From the NCBI GenBank assembly GCA_001247695.2, contig LGRX02034638.1, forward strand, positions 1 through 64,000: a DNA stretch of 64,000 nucleotides, given 5' to 3'. This DNA is from Cymbomonas tetramitiformis. Taxonomy: Eukaryota; Chlorophyta; Pyramimonadophyceae; Pyramimonadales; Pyramimonadaceae. The translations under genes were made by a program, and so were the position numbers. Positions 35,401-47,400 of the stretch are shown here, one piece after another; the stretch's first letter is position 1; each line of letters begins with the position of its first letter. The notes beneath the pieces were generated by a model that saw only the letters and a program-made list of their open reading frames with translations, was not told where the DNA came from and searched no databases.

Positions 35401-38400
35401 CCTGTGATGACCTCGTCGAGGATTTGGATTTGGGCTATGACCCACGTGGTGAGTGTGCTTGGGTGCCTTGTGATGCTTGGGCATCTGGTGTGGGTTGTGC
35501 CCCTGATGCTGGCCATGCTCAGGTGGCATGTGGTGCGAGTGCTGGCGGCAGTGGCACTCAGTCTGCTGTGGACAAGAGTGCTGGTATCGACAGTGGCGCC
35601 ACCAAGCACATTTTCAACTCTGTCCGGGTGTTCAATGCGGACTATGACACTACAGCCTGTGAGACTTTCAGTGTGGTGCAGAGTCAGTCTGTGAACTCCT
35701 CTGGCAGTGGCTCCGTGACCTTTGCCAAGAAGGATGTGAAGTCTGGGCGCATGGTTGGGCTGCAGCTCCTAGGCACACACTGCATACCTGGGCAGCCCTT
35801 CAACCTCTTATCTGTGGTGGCGCTCGAGGATGCAGTTTCCTTGTGGACTTTGGGGCCAGAACTGTGTCCAAAGGGGGGGTGGTGTTCTCCTTTGCCAGAG
35901 TTGGCAACCAGTAAATTATGCATGAGGACACATATAACACTTTGGACACTCATCTAGCCTGTGCTGTCAAACATACTGATGATCAACGAGACCGCTCTGA
36001 CTGGAAATTTGAGGACACCAAGCCTCACTTCACCACTCATGGCCCTTTCCTCCTGGAACTATTTTCCTCTGATGACAACCACATCCTGGATCACTACTGT
36101 ACCATTACTGACACATGTTTTGGTAAGGATTGGGCTGGCAAGCACTGCTATGGGAACCCGCCATTTGACCACGACATCATTCTACAGTGTCTCCAGAAGG
36201 CCCTCACCGACTTCGACAGAGACCCCTCCAACACCAAGTTCATGTTCATATTGCCTAAATGGGTCACAGCGAGCTGGTGGAGTCTGGTCTCTCGGTTTAA
36301 TGTTATTCATGAATACCCTGCTGGTGCTAAGATCTTTTCTGCACCGAGGGAGTCATGCTATAACGTGGCCAACCTGGAACCCTGTGGAGAAAATCGTGTG
36401 TGGATCGAGGACACCAAGTGGCCAGTGGTGGTTCTGTACAAGGACTCGCACACCACAGAGCAGCTTGACATCAAGCTGCTACAACATGTGAGGCTGGGTC
36501 ACGTTGGTGACAAGCCCGTTGATCACATGTTTGCTCAAAGTGTGCCTATGCCCATCAGTGAGTCACAGTACTCTAGCAGCCCAGTGCAACATTGCCCCGA
36601 GAGGTGCATTGCGGTTGACCAAGGCCATAAGGCCCTTTGTGAAACCCACTGGGAGGGAGCTGTCCAAGGAACTGGGAAATCTTGTATGGTCAGACACATG
36701 TGGACCATTCAGGACCAGTGTTGGGGGGTACAGATGGTTCGTGCTGTTCGTCGATGACTCCACGACATGGATATGCATATTCTTCCTCAAGCTTAAGTCG
36801 GACTATCTCAAGGCTTTCCAGCTATACCTGCAGGAGGTGAAGCGCCTGCGAAGCACCATGAACCTGTCCAGCGAGTACCACATGGTGCTCCACACTGATG
36901 GTGACAGTACCATGATAGCTGGGCAAACTGCAGCTTTTTGTGAGGAGCATGGCATTAAGCAAAGGCATGGCTCCCCATACCTGCATGAGAACCAGGCAAG
37001 GGTTGAGAGGTCACACCGAGATGTACAAGCCATGGCCAGAGCACTCCTACTGACTTCTGGGTTTGATGTGAGCATGTGGCCCCTGGCCACCCGCCATGCG
37101 GTGTACATCCTCAACCGTGTATTCCGAAAATCTTTGGGGTGGACCTCGGCTTACTACCTCATCAGGAAGAAGCATGCGGACCTGTCCCAGCTGCGAGTAT
37201 TTGGATGCATGGCCTACCCCTTTATTGACCCCACGATCCGTGAACACAAGCTCAGCAACCGGGCACGTGAACTCAGATATGTTGGACATTCTGAGGTATC
37301 ATCTGCCTATCTGCTATATGATTGTGAGTCTGGAAAGGTGGTCAACTCTGGTATGGTCACCTTCTCGGAGAGGCTGGACACGCTGGGTAAGGTGGTGACC
37401 TCATGGGATCCTTCTGCGGTGACCCCTCTCAAGACCAACTTCATGGCCACCGCTCTGGATGCGCCCTACAGAGATCCTCCGCCTGCACTATTGGAGACTG
37501 CTGTACTGGAGCAGGGTGTGTACTTACCTGAGGACAGTGATGAGATTGTGGTTGTGGTGAAGGTGGAAACCTCTGATGATGTGTGCTGGGTGAGTTTGAG
37601 CTCATATCTCAAGCCAGGTTGTGATCGCCTGTCACTATTGAGAGATTGCCCCTCATATGGGAGTGTCAATGCTCACTATCCACTATTCATTGAGGTGCGT
37701 GCTGTCACTGGAAAGGGGGGCTCTGAGGAGGCCATGATTTGTGGACGTGCTGTTGGACCTCATGCTCAACCTTACTGTGTGGTCCTCCTCACCAACTTCA
37801 CCATCATGGACATGCCTGCTGGAGATGTTCGATTTCCACCTACACACACATGCCTGGGTGTTCAGGCTGCAGAAACACCCACTGTGCAGGGCTCTCTACT
37901 GCCTGAGGGAGTTACTGAGCCAAAATGTCACTCGCAGATTCTGACTTCACCTGACTGCACTGAGTGGCTCAACTCCATTCAAGATGAACTGGAAGCACTG
38001 GTGCAGATCAAGAAAGCCTTGCTGATGATGGACGAGGAGGACATACCAGCTGGGGTAAAGTTACTGGAGATGTCACTGGTGCTCAAGGTCAAGTTGGACA
38101 AGAACCGGCAACTCCTGAAGAGGAAGAGCCGGATATGTGTGCGGGGCAATAAACAGGAGTATGGGGTGGACTACTATGACACCTTTGCCCCATGTACACA
38201 ACTGTCCTCAGTCAGGATTGTCATCACCCTGGCTCTGAACCTTGGACTTATGGTATACCACATGGATGTTGACACTGCCTTCTTGAACTCAGTACTCGAG
38301 GAGGACCTGCATGTTCGTCTTCCCCGAGGGATGGTCTATGGGGGGCACAGGTGTGCCAAGCTGCTGAAGGCAGTGTATGGGCTCAAGCAGGCTGGCAAAG

Positions 38401-41400
38401 AGTGGTTTGACACCTCCGATGCGTTCATAATGGGATATGACTCCAGGATGCAGAGGAGTGACGTGGAGCCCTGCCTGTATTTCATCCGGGACACCACTCT
38501 CCAGGATATCATTCTGGCCTACGTGGATGACTACCTGGTGGCCACCAATGACAAGTCTTGGTATGACACCTTTGTGGCCTCCTTCCACGCACAGTATGCG
38601 TGCAAAAATCTTGGGGTGTTGGACTTGGTCATGGGTATTGGAGTGCGCTGGGGAAGTGATACAGCATACTTATCTCAGTCTGGCTATATCTCCCAGATCA
38701 TCAGCACTTATGGCCTGGATGATGCCAAACCAGCAAGTTTACCGATGTCACCTGGCACTGCGCTGGCTCTTGCTGATGGTAAGGGACCTATGCCTTACCG
38801 AGCTCTTCTGGGGCAGCTGCAGTGGGTGGCTCGCTGCAGTAGGCCTGACATTATGGCGGCAGTATCAGTCCTATCAAGGTTCTGCGCCACGTATGGTCCA
38901 GAGCACTTTGTGGCCCTGAAGCAGGTGGTGAGATATCTGAAGGGGGGGGTGGCACATGCCTGGGTGTTCAGGCTGCAGAAACACCCACTGTGCAGGGCTC
39001 TCTACTGCCTGAGGGGGTTATTGAGCCAAAATGTCACTCGCAAGTTCTGACTTCACCTGACTGCACTGGGTGGCTCAACTCCATTTAAGAACTGGAAGCA
39101 CTGGTGCAGATCAAGAAAGCCTTGCTGATGATGGACGAGGAGGACATACCAGCTGGGGTAAAGTTACTGGAGATGTCACTGGTGCTCAAGGTCAAATTGG
39201 ACAAGAACAGGCAACTCCTGAAGAGGAAGAGCCGGATATGTGTGCGGGGCAATAAACAGGAGTATGGGGTGGACTACTATGACACCTTTGCCCCATGTAC
39301 ACAACTGTCCTCAGTCAGGATCGTCATCACCCTGGCTTTGAACCTTGGACTTATGGTATACCACATGGATGTTGACACTGCCTTCTTGAACTCAGTACTC
39401 GAGGAGGACCTGTATGTTCATCTTCCCCGAGGGTTGGTCTATGGGGGGCACAGGTGTGCCAAGCTGCTGAAGGCAGTGTATGGGCTCAAGCAGGCTGGCA
39501 AAGAGTGGTTTGACACCTCCGATGCGTTCATAATGGGATATGACTCCAGGATGCAGAGGAGTGACGTGGAGCCCTGCCTGTATTTCATCCGGGACACCAC
39601 TCTCCAGGATATCATTCTGGCCTACGTGGATGACTACCTGGTGGCCACCAATGACAAGTCTTGGTATGACACCTTTGTGGCCTCCTTCCACGCACAGTAT
39701 GCGTGCAAAAATCTTGGGGTGTTGGACTTGGTCATGGGTATTGGAGTGCGCTGGGGAAGTGATACAGCATACTTATCTCAGTCTGGCTATATCTCCCAGA
39801 TCATCAGCACTTATGGCCTGGATGATGCCAAACCAGCAAGTTTACCGATGTCACCTGGCACTGCGCTGGCTCTTGCTGATGGTAAGGGACCTATGCCTTA
39901 CCGAGCTCTTCTGGGGCAGCTGCAGTGGGTGGCTCGCTGCAGTAGGCCTGACATTATGGCGGCAGTATCAGTCCTATCAAGGTTCTGCGCCACGTATGGT
40001 CCAGAGCACTTTGTGGCCCTGAAGCAGGTGGTGAGATATCTGAAGGGGGGGGTGGCACATGCCTGGGTGTTCAGGCTGCAGAAACACCCACTGTGCAGGG
40101 CTCTCTACTGCCTGAGGGGGTTATTGAGCCAAAATGTCACTCGCAAGTTCTGACTTCACCTGACTGCACTGGGTGGCTCAACTCCATTTAAGAACTGGAA
40201 GCACTGGTGCAGATCAAGAAAGCCTTGCTGATGATGGACGAGGAGGACATACCAGCTGGGGTAAAGTTACTGGAGATGTCACTGGTGCTCAAGGTCAAAT
40301 TGGACAAGAACAGGCAACTCCTGAAGAGGAAGAGCCGGATATGTGTGCGGGGCAATAAACAGGAGTATGGGGTGGACTACTATGACACCTTTGCCCCATG
40401 TACACAACTGTCCTCAGTCAGGATCGTCATCACCCTGGCTTTGAACCTTGGACTTATGGTATACCACATGGATGTTGACACTGCCTTCTTGAACTCAGTA
40501 CTCGAGGAGGACCTGTATGTTCGTCTTCCCCGAGGGCTGGTCTATGGGGGGCACAGGTGTGCCAAGCTGCTGAAGGCAGTGTATGGGCTCAAGCAGGCTG
40601 GCAAGGATTGGTTTGACACCTCCGATGCGTTCATAATGGGGTATGACTCCAGGATGCAGAGGAGTGACGTGGAGCCCTGCCTGTATTTCATCCGGGACAC
40701 CACTCTCCAGGTTATCATTCTGGCCTACGTGGATGACTACCTGGTGGCCACCAATGACAAGTCTTGGTATGACACCTTTGTGGCCTCCTTCCACGCACAG
40801 TATGCGTGCAAAAATCTTGGGGTGTTGGACTTGGTCATGGGTATCGGAGTGCGCTGGGGAAGTGATACAGCATACTTATCTCAGTCTGGCTATATCTCCC
40901 AGATCATCAGCACTTATGGCCTGGATGATGCCAAACCAGCAAGTTTACCGATGTCACCTGGCACTGCGCTGGCTCTTGCTGATGGTAAGGGACCTATGCC
41001 TTACCGAGCTCTTCTGGGGCAGCTGCAGTGGGTGGCTCGCTGCAGTAGGCCTGACATTATGGCGGCAGTATCAGTCCTATCAAGGTTCTGCGCCACGTAT
41101 GGTCCAGAGCACTTTGTGGCCCTGAAGCAGGTGGTGAGATATCTGAAGGGGGGGGTGGCACTGGACCAAGCAGACCTTTGCCTCTCTCCATCTACACCGA
41201 TTCTGATTATGCGGGATGCAGGGTGACCAGGAGAAGCACCTCTGGTATTGCGGTCTTCCTGTGTGGGAGTTTGATCATATTCTCATCTATGATCCAGAAG
41301 TGCGTGTCCCTATCCACTACTGAGGCCGAGATCATCGCTATGTCTGAGGGAGCTCGTGAAGTCAAGTATGTTCTCAACGTGCTGGACTCCCTGGTGGACA

Positions 41401-44400
41401 TATACAGGCCAGTGCCCATGTACTGTGACAACCAGGGAGCTATCCACCTGGCCACTGACTACGTGAACAACTCCCGGTCCAGGCACATTGAAGTGAGGAA
41501 CATGTACATCAGGGAGTTGATCAAGGCCAAGGACACGGAGGCGCTGTACACTGGAACTGATGATAACACCTCTGACATCATGACCAAGCCCCTGGCACTC
41601 CCTATATTTCGTGTACACAGAGAGCGACTGGGTGTCATGAACCTGCCTCGTGGAGACCAATGAAGACTGAAGGGGGCACCATCCCCATAAACTGGAGCTG
41701 AAGGGGCACCATCCCCATATCACTGGAACTGAAGACTGAAGGGGGCACCATCCCCATAAACTGGAGCTGGAGGGGCGCCATCCCAAGAACTGGGCATTGC
41801 TGACTGAAGGGGCACCATTCCCAAGAACCGGCAGTAGGATAACTAGACAGTCACCCTTTAGAAGGGGTATTGGAATCTGCAGTGTCTGCTGATCAGTTTG
41901 ATGTAAAGCATGACTGTCTAGGCCTTGCACAGTAGTCAGGATGCTCAAACCCTGAAGGAACCCGGAAGAAACCCTATGAAACCCTTAGATCTAGATTTAG
42001 ATCTGCTGAACTAATCGTGGCCGTTGGATCATATGATGACCATCGGAAAGACACAGTGTGTAATAGTTCACCGGCCCATCGCAGACGTGTCACTGCAGTC
42101 GTTATGAACTCGACAGTGGCATGTCATACTCTAATTAGTGAACTTTCACTTAGACTGCCCAATCAGTAATGATTGGGCGATAACGTTCGTGGCTTTTCGA
42201 GCTGCGAACTGGTATATCTTTTGAGAATGAAAGTTTACGCTCGCTTTTTGCAAATAACCCTGCATAGAATTCCAAAACGATCTCATGCCGTTCAGTGTGG
42301 CGTGGGGCAGTCGACGGCACGAGGTGAAGTTCTGCAGATTATTGGTGCGTGATCGGTGTCGTCATCGGTGAGGTCTGCACGCGCCTCGCGTTCAGCAGAT
42401 CGGGGCAGGTGTTGTATGCGCGCCTCTCTCGGCCTTGCTTGCGCTGAAGCCTGTCAGCAGTGTCCGCAGAGACGCGCATGGTACGGGTGGCTTCGATTCT
42501 CCAGGGGCCAGACGCATTCGGAAGAGTGCACGTCCTTGATGTGCCCGCAGCTGTTGCGTGTGGCCTGAGGAGCTTGCTCGCCGCCCGGTTGCTCGCAGGT
42601 TGGCGTGCGAAGTGCATTCGGAGAAAATTGGTCTCGCTCAGAAGATGGTGGCTGCCCGATGCAACATCGCGGGCAAGCTGGCGATCTGCACAGGGGAGAT
42701 GCTGGACTCTATGTATGACAGCCCGATGATGACTGCCGCAGAGGTGTGCGATGTAACCAACGCTGTGCTCGATGGTTTTGATGCGTGTCTCTTGACACAG
42801 GTGACACTCGTCGGCGAGTTCCCAGTGGATGCCATCAGCCAGGCGTCGAAGGTCGCCAGGTGTGCTCCCCGCTGCGGCCACCATCGCTGCGGAGAAGACA
42901 CGGTTCCGCGTTGCCGCTTGATGGGATGACCCGACGTGGCTCCTTGCCACATTCGTTGTGACTTGCTGCGGACTGGAAGATGCGGCGGTCACATCGCAAC
43001 ATGCCACTCCTCTCAACCGTGGCAACGTGTGTGCACACCACAGTCGAGGCAAATCCCTGACTAATGCTGAGCCCCCCTTCCCCCCCGACAAGGCTCAAGA
43101 GGGAGACTGGAGGCACGGTGTTGGCGCAACACTGACGACCCCCCTCCCTCCCGGCAGCGCTCACAAGGGTGAGTGGAGGACCGGCTTTGTGCAACGCCGA
43201 CACGCCCCGTTCACTGCAACAGAGGGCGATTGATGCCTTGGACCCCTGTACTGCCTATTGAGGACGCGGCTGTTGCGCGGGGGGTGGCTGGTCCGAGGAC
43301 TTGCCCAGGTTCGCGGAACTGGGGGTGGACTACTACGGCTCCACCAATTTCATCAGCAACAACACACGCAAGCCGATGGCCGGCATGGAGGCAATTTGCC
43401 TCGCGGCGGTGACCGCCACGATCGACATGGACGCCTCCCTTATCATCATCTTCTCGGACTCCATCGTGCCTCCGCGGCTCATTGCCAAGTTCCGCCCGCA
43501 AGTCACAATCCTCGTTGTCACCAACAAGCCCCAGGTCGGGTGTAAGCGCTTTGCGAGCGGCAATCGGGGCGTTAAATGGACACTCCTTACGTGCCCCCTT
43601 CCTCGAGCGCTGTTCGCGAGACGCACCGTAACACTCAGACACTCGAGCAAGCCGTCACTTCCCTCCACCCTCCGCGGCCCCTCGTATGCGAGGAGCAAGA
43701 GGCTACACCATTGCCAAGTGCATTTTCCCTCGTTGTGGCCTGAAGACACAGGGGCCAACTTCCAGGCGTAGCCGCAACCATCAGGGCGGGGCGGCCTATG
43801 TGGTATGTCAGCAGGGTGTGTTCACAGCACAGCTGAGTTGGAGCGCCCTTTCTGACATGACTTGCAGGTGGCGGCGCACTGCCGCTTCGTGTTCGGGCTG
43901 GTGCCTATGTATATGAAGGAAAAGGTGACGGATACGGCAGATGCGCTTCCGGCTGCCGTCATGCATGCAAAGGTGTGGTCCCGCTTTTCAACGCCGCACC
44001 CGCTGCCGTACCGTGATTTAAACCCATGTTTAGTGGGGTTTATCAATTTTCAATCAATTATCAATTGACAGTCCGAAGCCCCGACCGATAGAATGATTTT
44101 GTGGATCTGAGGATCAGTATTCACGGAAAACTGATAAACCAAATCTCAGACCCTCAGATACAGTAAATTTTGCGGGGTTGCGGTTCACCACGTGTCAACA
44201 ATGTTTTTGACACCGGGGACGACGCCCCCTAGTTGGGCTGGTCAAAGGCCAAAAACTAAGCGTGGCGAATTGGCCGGAACGAATTAGAAACAGATTTGCG
44301 GAAAGCTATTTTTTCTAAGTAAGATTCAATGTGCATCAGATGCGGTTGAATGTGGAGTCACGCTATTCCCCACGCTGAGTTTCTTCAACCAACCATATGC

Positions 44401-47400
44401 AAGTACTAGACAGGGTTCCCATATATAAGACATAGATCCGCCGGTTCCGATCACGGGTCACCGCCCGCCATCTGAACATTTCGCGCTCAAATGAACTTGC
44501 CTAGCACACCGTTTTATGATACTATAACGTAAGTTAATAAGTTAACATAACTTGCGTGTCTAAACACGCAAGTTATGACGCGCTATGGCATCCCGCGGTC
44601 CGCTTGGCCCCAAGCGCACCGCAGGAATGGCGTTAGCGAATCTGCGGCTAATGAAGACGTGCTTGGTCTCTAGACGTTTAAACCCACTAGTGTGACCTAT
44701 TTGAGAGAAGTTATGAAAGAAAGTTACGTTCTTGTTTACTAATTTGTGCGTGGTGAACACACTGCTAGGCAGCGCTTAACACTCTGAAACCGCTCGGGAG
44801 TGTCAAGTCTGTCACGAGAAATAAGCGCGATCTGACTGCTGCGATCTTTGAGTCTGTGATCGCAATTGAACGATTGAAATTGACTGTCGAGCAATTGTTC
44901 GGAGGTTTCAGAGCAATCCTGCCTCGTTTCATTAGATGACTAAATCGCCGTATGCCGCCATGCATGCAAAGGTTCTCTCCCTCTCTTCAGCGCTGCGCCT
45001 GAGACATCACACCGAATGCGACGCGTTCCCCGGCTCCTCATCCTGCAGCCCGCCCTGCGCAGATCGAGCATCCTGGCAGCTCGCCTCTGCCCACCACAGC
45101 TTCTGCTCGCACAAACTCACGGGTCCTTTGTTGGACGTTGCAGGTACAGGGGTTGGTGACAGGGGAGAGCCTGCAGGTGATAGTCATGTCCGGCAGAGAG
45201 ACGGCAATCATGAGCGGACAAGGCATCGCTGATTTGCGGTTCGCACCCCAGCGCGTGACGCTGCAGGGGGAGAGCGTGCTGCTGGTGGATCCCCTTCCCA
45301 GCCCCGAGGGAAGCTATCAGGGGGACCAAATCATGACACTCGCGGTGCTCTCTGCGAACGGCTCCGTGCTGGAGAACCCGTCCGCCCGGAAGCGCAACAC
45401 CAAGATCCTCTGCCAGCTCGGGCCGAAGTCACGCTCCAAGGACGCCATCTGCGAGCTGCTGGACGCCGGGATGGACGTCGCCTGCATCAACCTGGCCATC
45501 GGGTCCCAGGCAGGCTGGATGCAGGTGCACACACCATCTGCCCCTGACTCTGGCCCATCCTCCATCTTTCGCGTTCCTGGCGTCCATGCTACAGCCCTAG
45601 TCAGGTCGGTAGCGCCCACAGGCAGCAGATTACCCGCTCTTTCGGCATTCGGCGTTCTCTAGTCCCGGATGCCATCGGGTCGCAAGCAAGAAAGGGTGTC
45701 GTTGTGAGCGCCACCTCCACAGGGGCGACTTCCGCCACCTCCACAGGGGCGACTTCCGCCACCTCCACAGGGGCGACTTCCGCCACCTCCACAGGGGCGA
45801 CTTCCGCCACCTCCACAGGGGCGACTTCCGCCAACTCACGGTGTGCAGAGCGACTTTGTGACCGCCCTTGAAGCCTGCAATGGCTCTTGGAGCATCCTCA
45901 AGCGGGAGCGGGGCGATGGAATCCAAAATGGAATCCGTTATAGATGCGAGGGCTTTGGGGTGCGGTGCGGAGGGTCAGGGGAATCATGGTGGGTTGAGGG
46001 ATTGGGCAGGTGATGGCGGATTGGAGAGAGATCCTCGCTGCGCGCCTCCCTCAGTCGCGCCACGTGGCCACCATGATGGTTACCAAGGGTCCCGAGATCA
46101 AGACCACCATGCTGCGCGGACACAAGCGCATCTCGCTTACGGTTGGGCAGACCGTCACGATTGTGGTATGCGGGGACGACGACCAGTCGTTTGAGGGGTT
46201 CCAGACTGAGGAGGAGACAAAGATCGGGGTGGCGTATGGAGCGCTGGCGGAGAGCGTGGCGCCCGGGAGCACCATCCTCATCAGCAACGGGTCAATCGCG
46301 ATATGCGTGAAGGAGGTGGCCGGCGCGGAGGTGCAAGGCGTGGTGACGCTGGCGGACATGAAGCTTGGCGAGAAGAAGCTGTGTAGCTTGCCCGGGGCAC
46401 GCATTCAGATGCCGGTGCTCACTCCTCAGGCGAGTGGCTGGAGCACACCCTGCCCCACGGGTGCGCTGAAGTCTTGGAGCGCTGCGTCGCGGAAGCGCAC
46501 ACCGGGTCCACGGATTTCCCTCTCTCTCGACCCCGATTCCTCAAGGCGCCCCTAGGGGCCCCTCCCTGCCTCTGCGAAGGGTGGGTTGGGCTCCCGATGC
46601 CTGGCTTGTCCAGATAGCCACAGCAGCAGCAGCAACCAGGGCGGAGCCTGTCCTAGGGACCATGGTCCCACTGTAAGATGCCCTGCCGAGGCCATGCTTG
46701 GCGGACGGAGTGTGTTCTGTGATGTGGGTGGTGGCTGCCGAGTGGAGTGGGCGGGACGGTGCCTGAGGGCGGGCGACAGGACAAGGACAGCGTGCTGAAC
46801 TTCGCCTGTACATGGAACATGGACTACCTCGCTGTCACCTTCACGCAGTCGGGTGAGGACATCAAGCATGTCCGCGCCCTGCTGCAGGAGGCCGGGTGCT
46901 CGATGCAGGTCTTGGCCAAGATCCAGAACGCCGAGGGCCTCCGCAACATCGACGACATTCTGCGCCATGCCGACGGCGTCATCATGGCCCGCTCCGCCCT
47001 GGGGGTCGAGATCGGAGCCGAGAAGGTGGGCCCCTTGGAGCAGTGCAAGACCCAGCCCGTGATCCCCCTGCCCGCGAGCTGCGCCAGGCGATCCACGCCA
47101 GCAGCCAGCAGCCAGGCTGCGCGCTCGCGAGCCGAGCCCTTGGCTGCAGAATGCCTGAGCCTCATCCGCACTCCCCGCCAGACACAAGAGCGGTGTGCAG
47201 CGCTTCAGGTGGCGCGCGGAGTCCCCGCCGCAGGTGCAAGCTCGGCTCGTGCCGCAGCTGGGCGCAGTGAGGCGGCCCTCGAAGCAGCTGGAGGCAGTGA
47301 CGCGGTGCTTAAGGTGGCTTGGGGCGGCTGGAGTGCTGGCAGGTTCCCGGCGCGCAGAAGCTGATTGTGACCAAGTGCGGCATCGCGTGCAAGTTCGTGG

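Larger units (their letters stand above)
32157..42277 (+). mobile_element. Ty1/copia LTR retrotransposon, 10,121 bp
   Basis: Two 410-bp LTRs (32157-32566 and 41868-42277) begin TATTGGAATC and end ATTCCAAAA. They are flanked by the 5-bp TSD CGATC (32152-32156 and 42278-42282). Six substitutions separate the LTRs (about 98.5% identity), indicating a recent insertion. Order inside: gag, zinc knuckle, long acidic spacer, protease, methyltransferase-like domain, GAG-pre-integrase, integrase, reverse transcriptase (three tandem copies), RNase H. Integrase before reverse transcriptase defines copia. It lies in intron 12 of the pyruvate kinase gene, in the same orientation. Pol has frame breaks near 33660, 35860, 36600 and 41150, an in-frame stop at 35912, and frame changes at both duplication joints, so this copy is not self-sufficient as sequenced. 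Confidence 0.93.
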
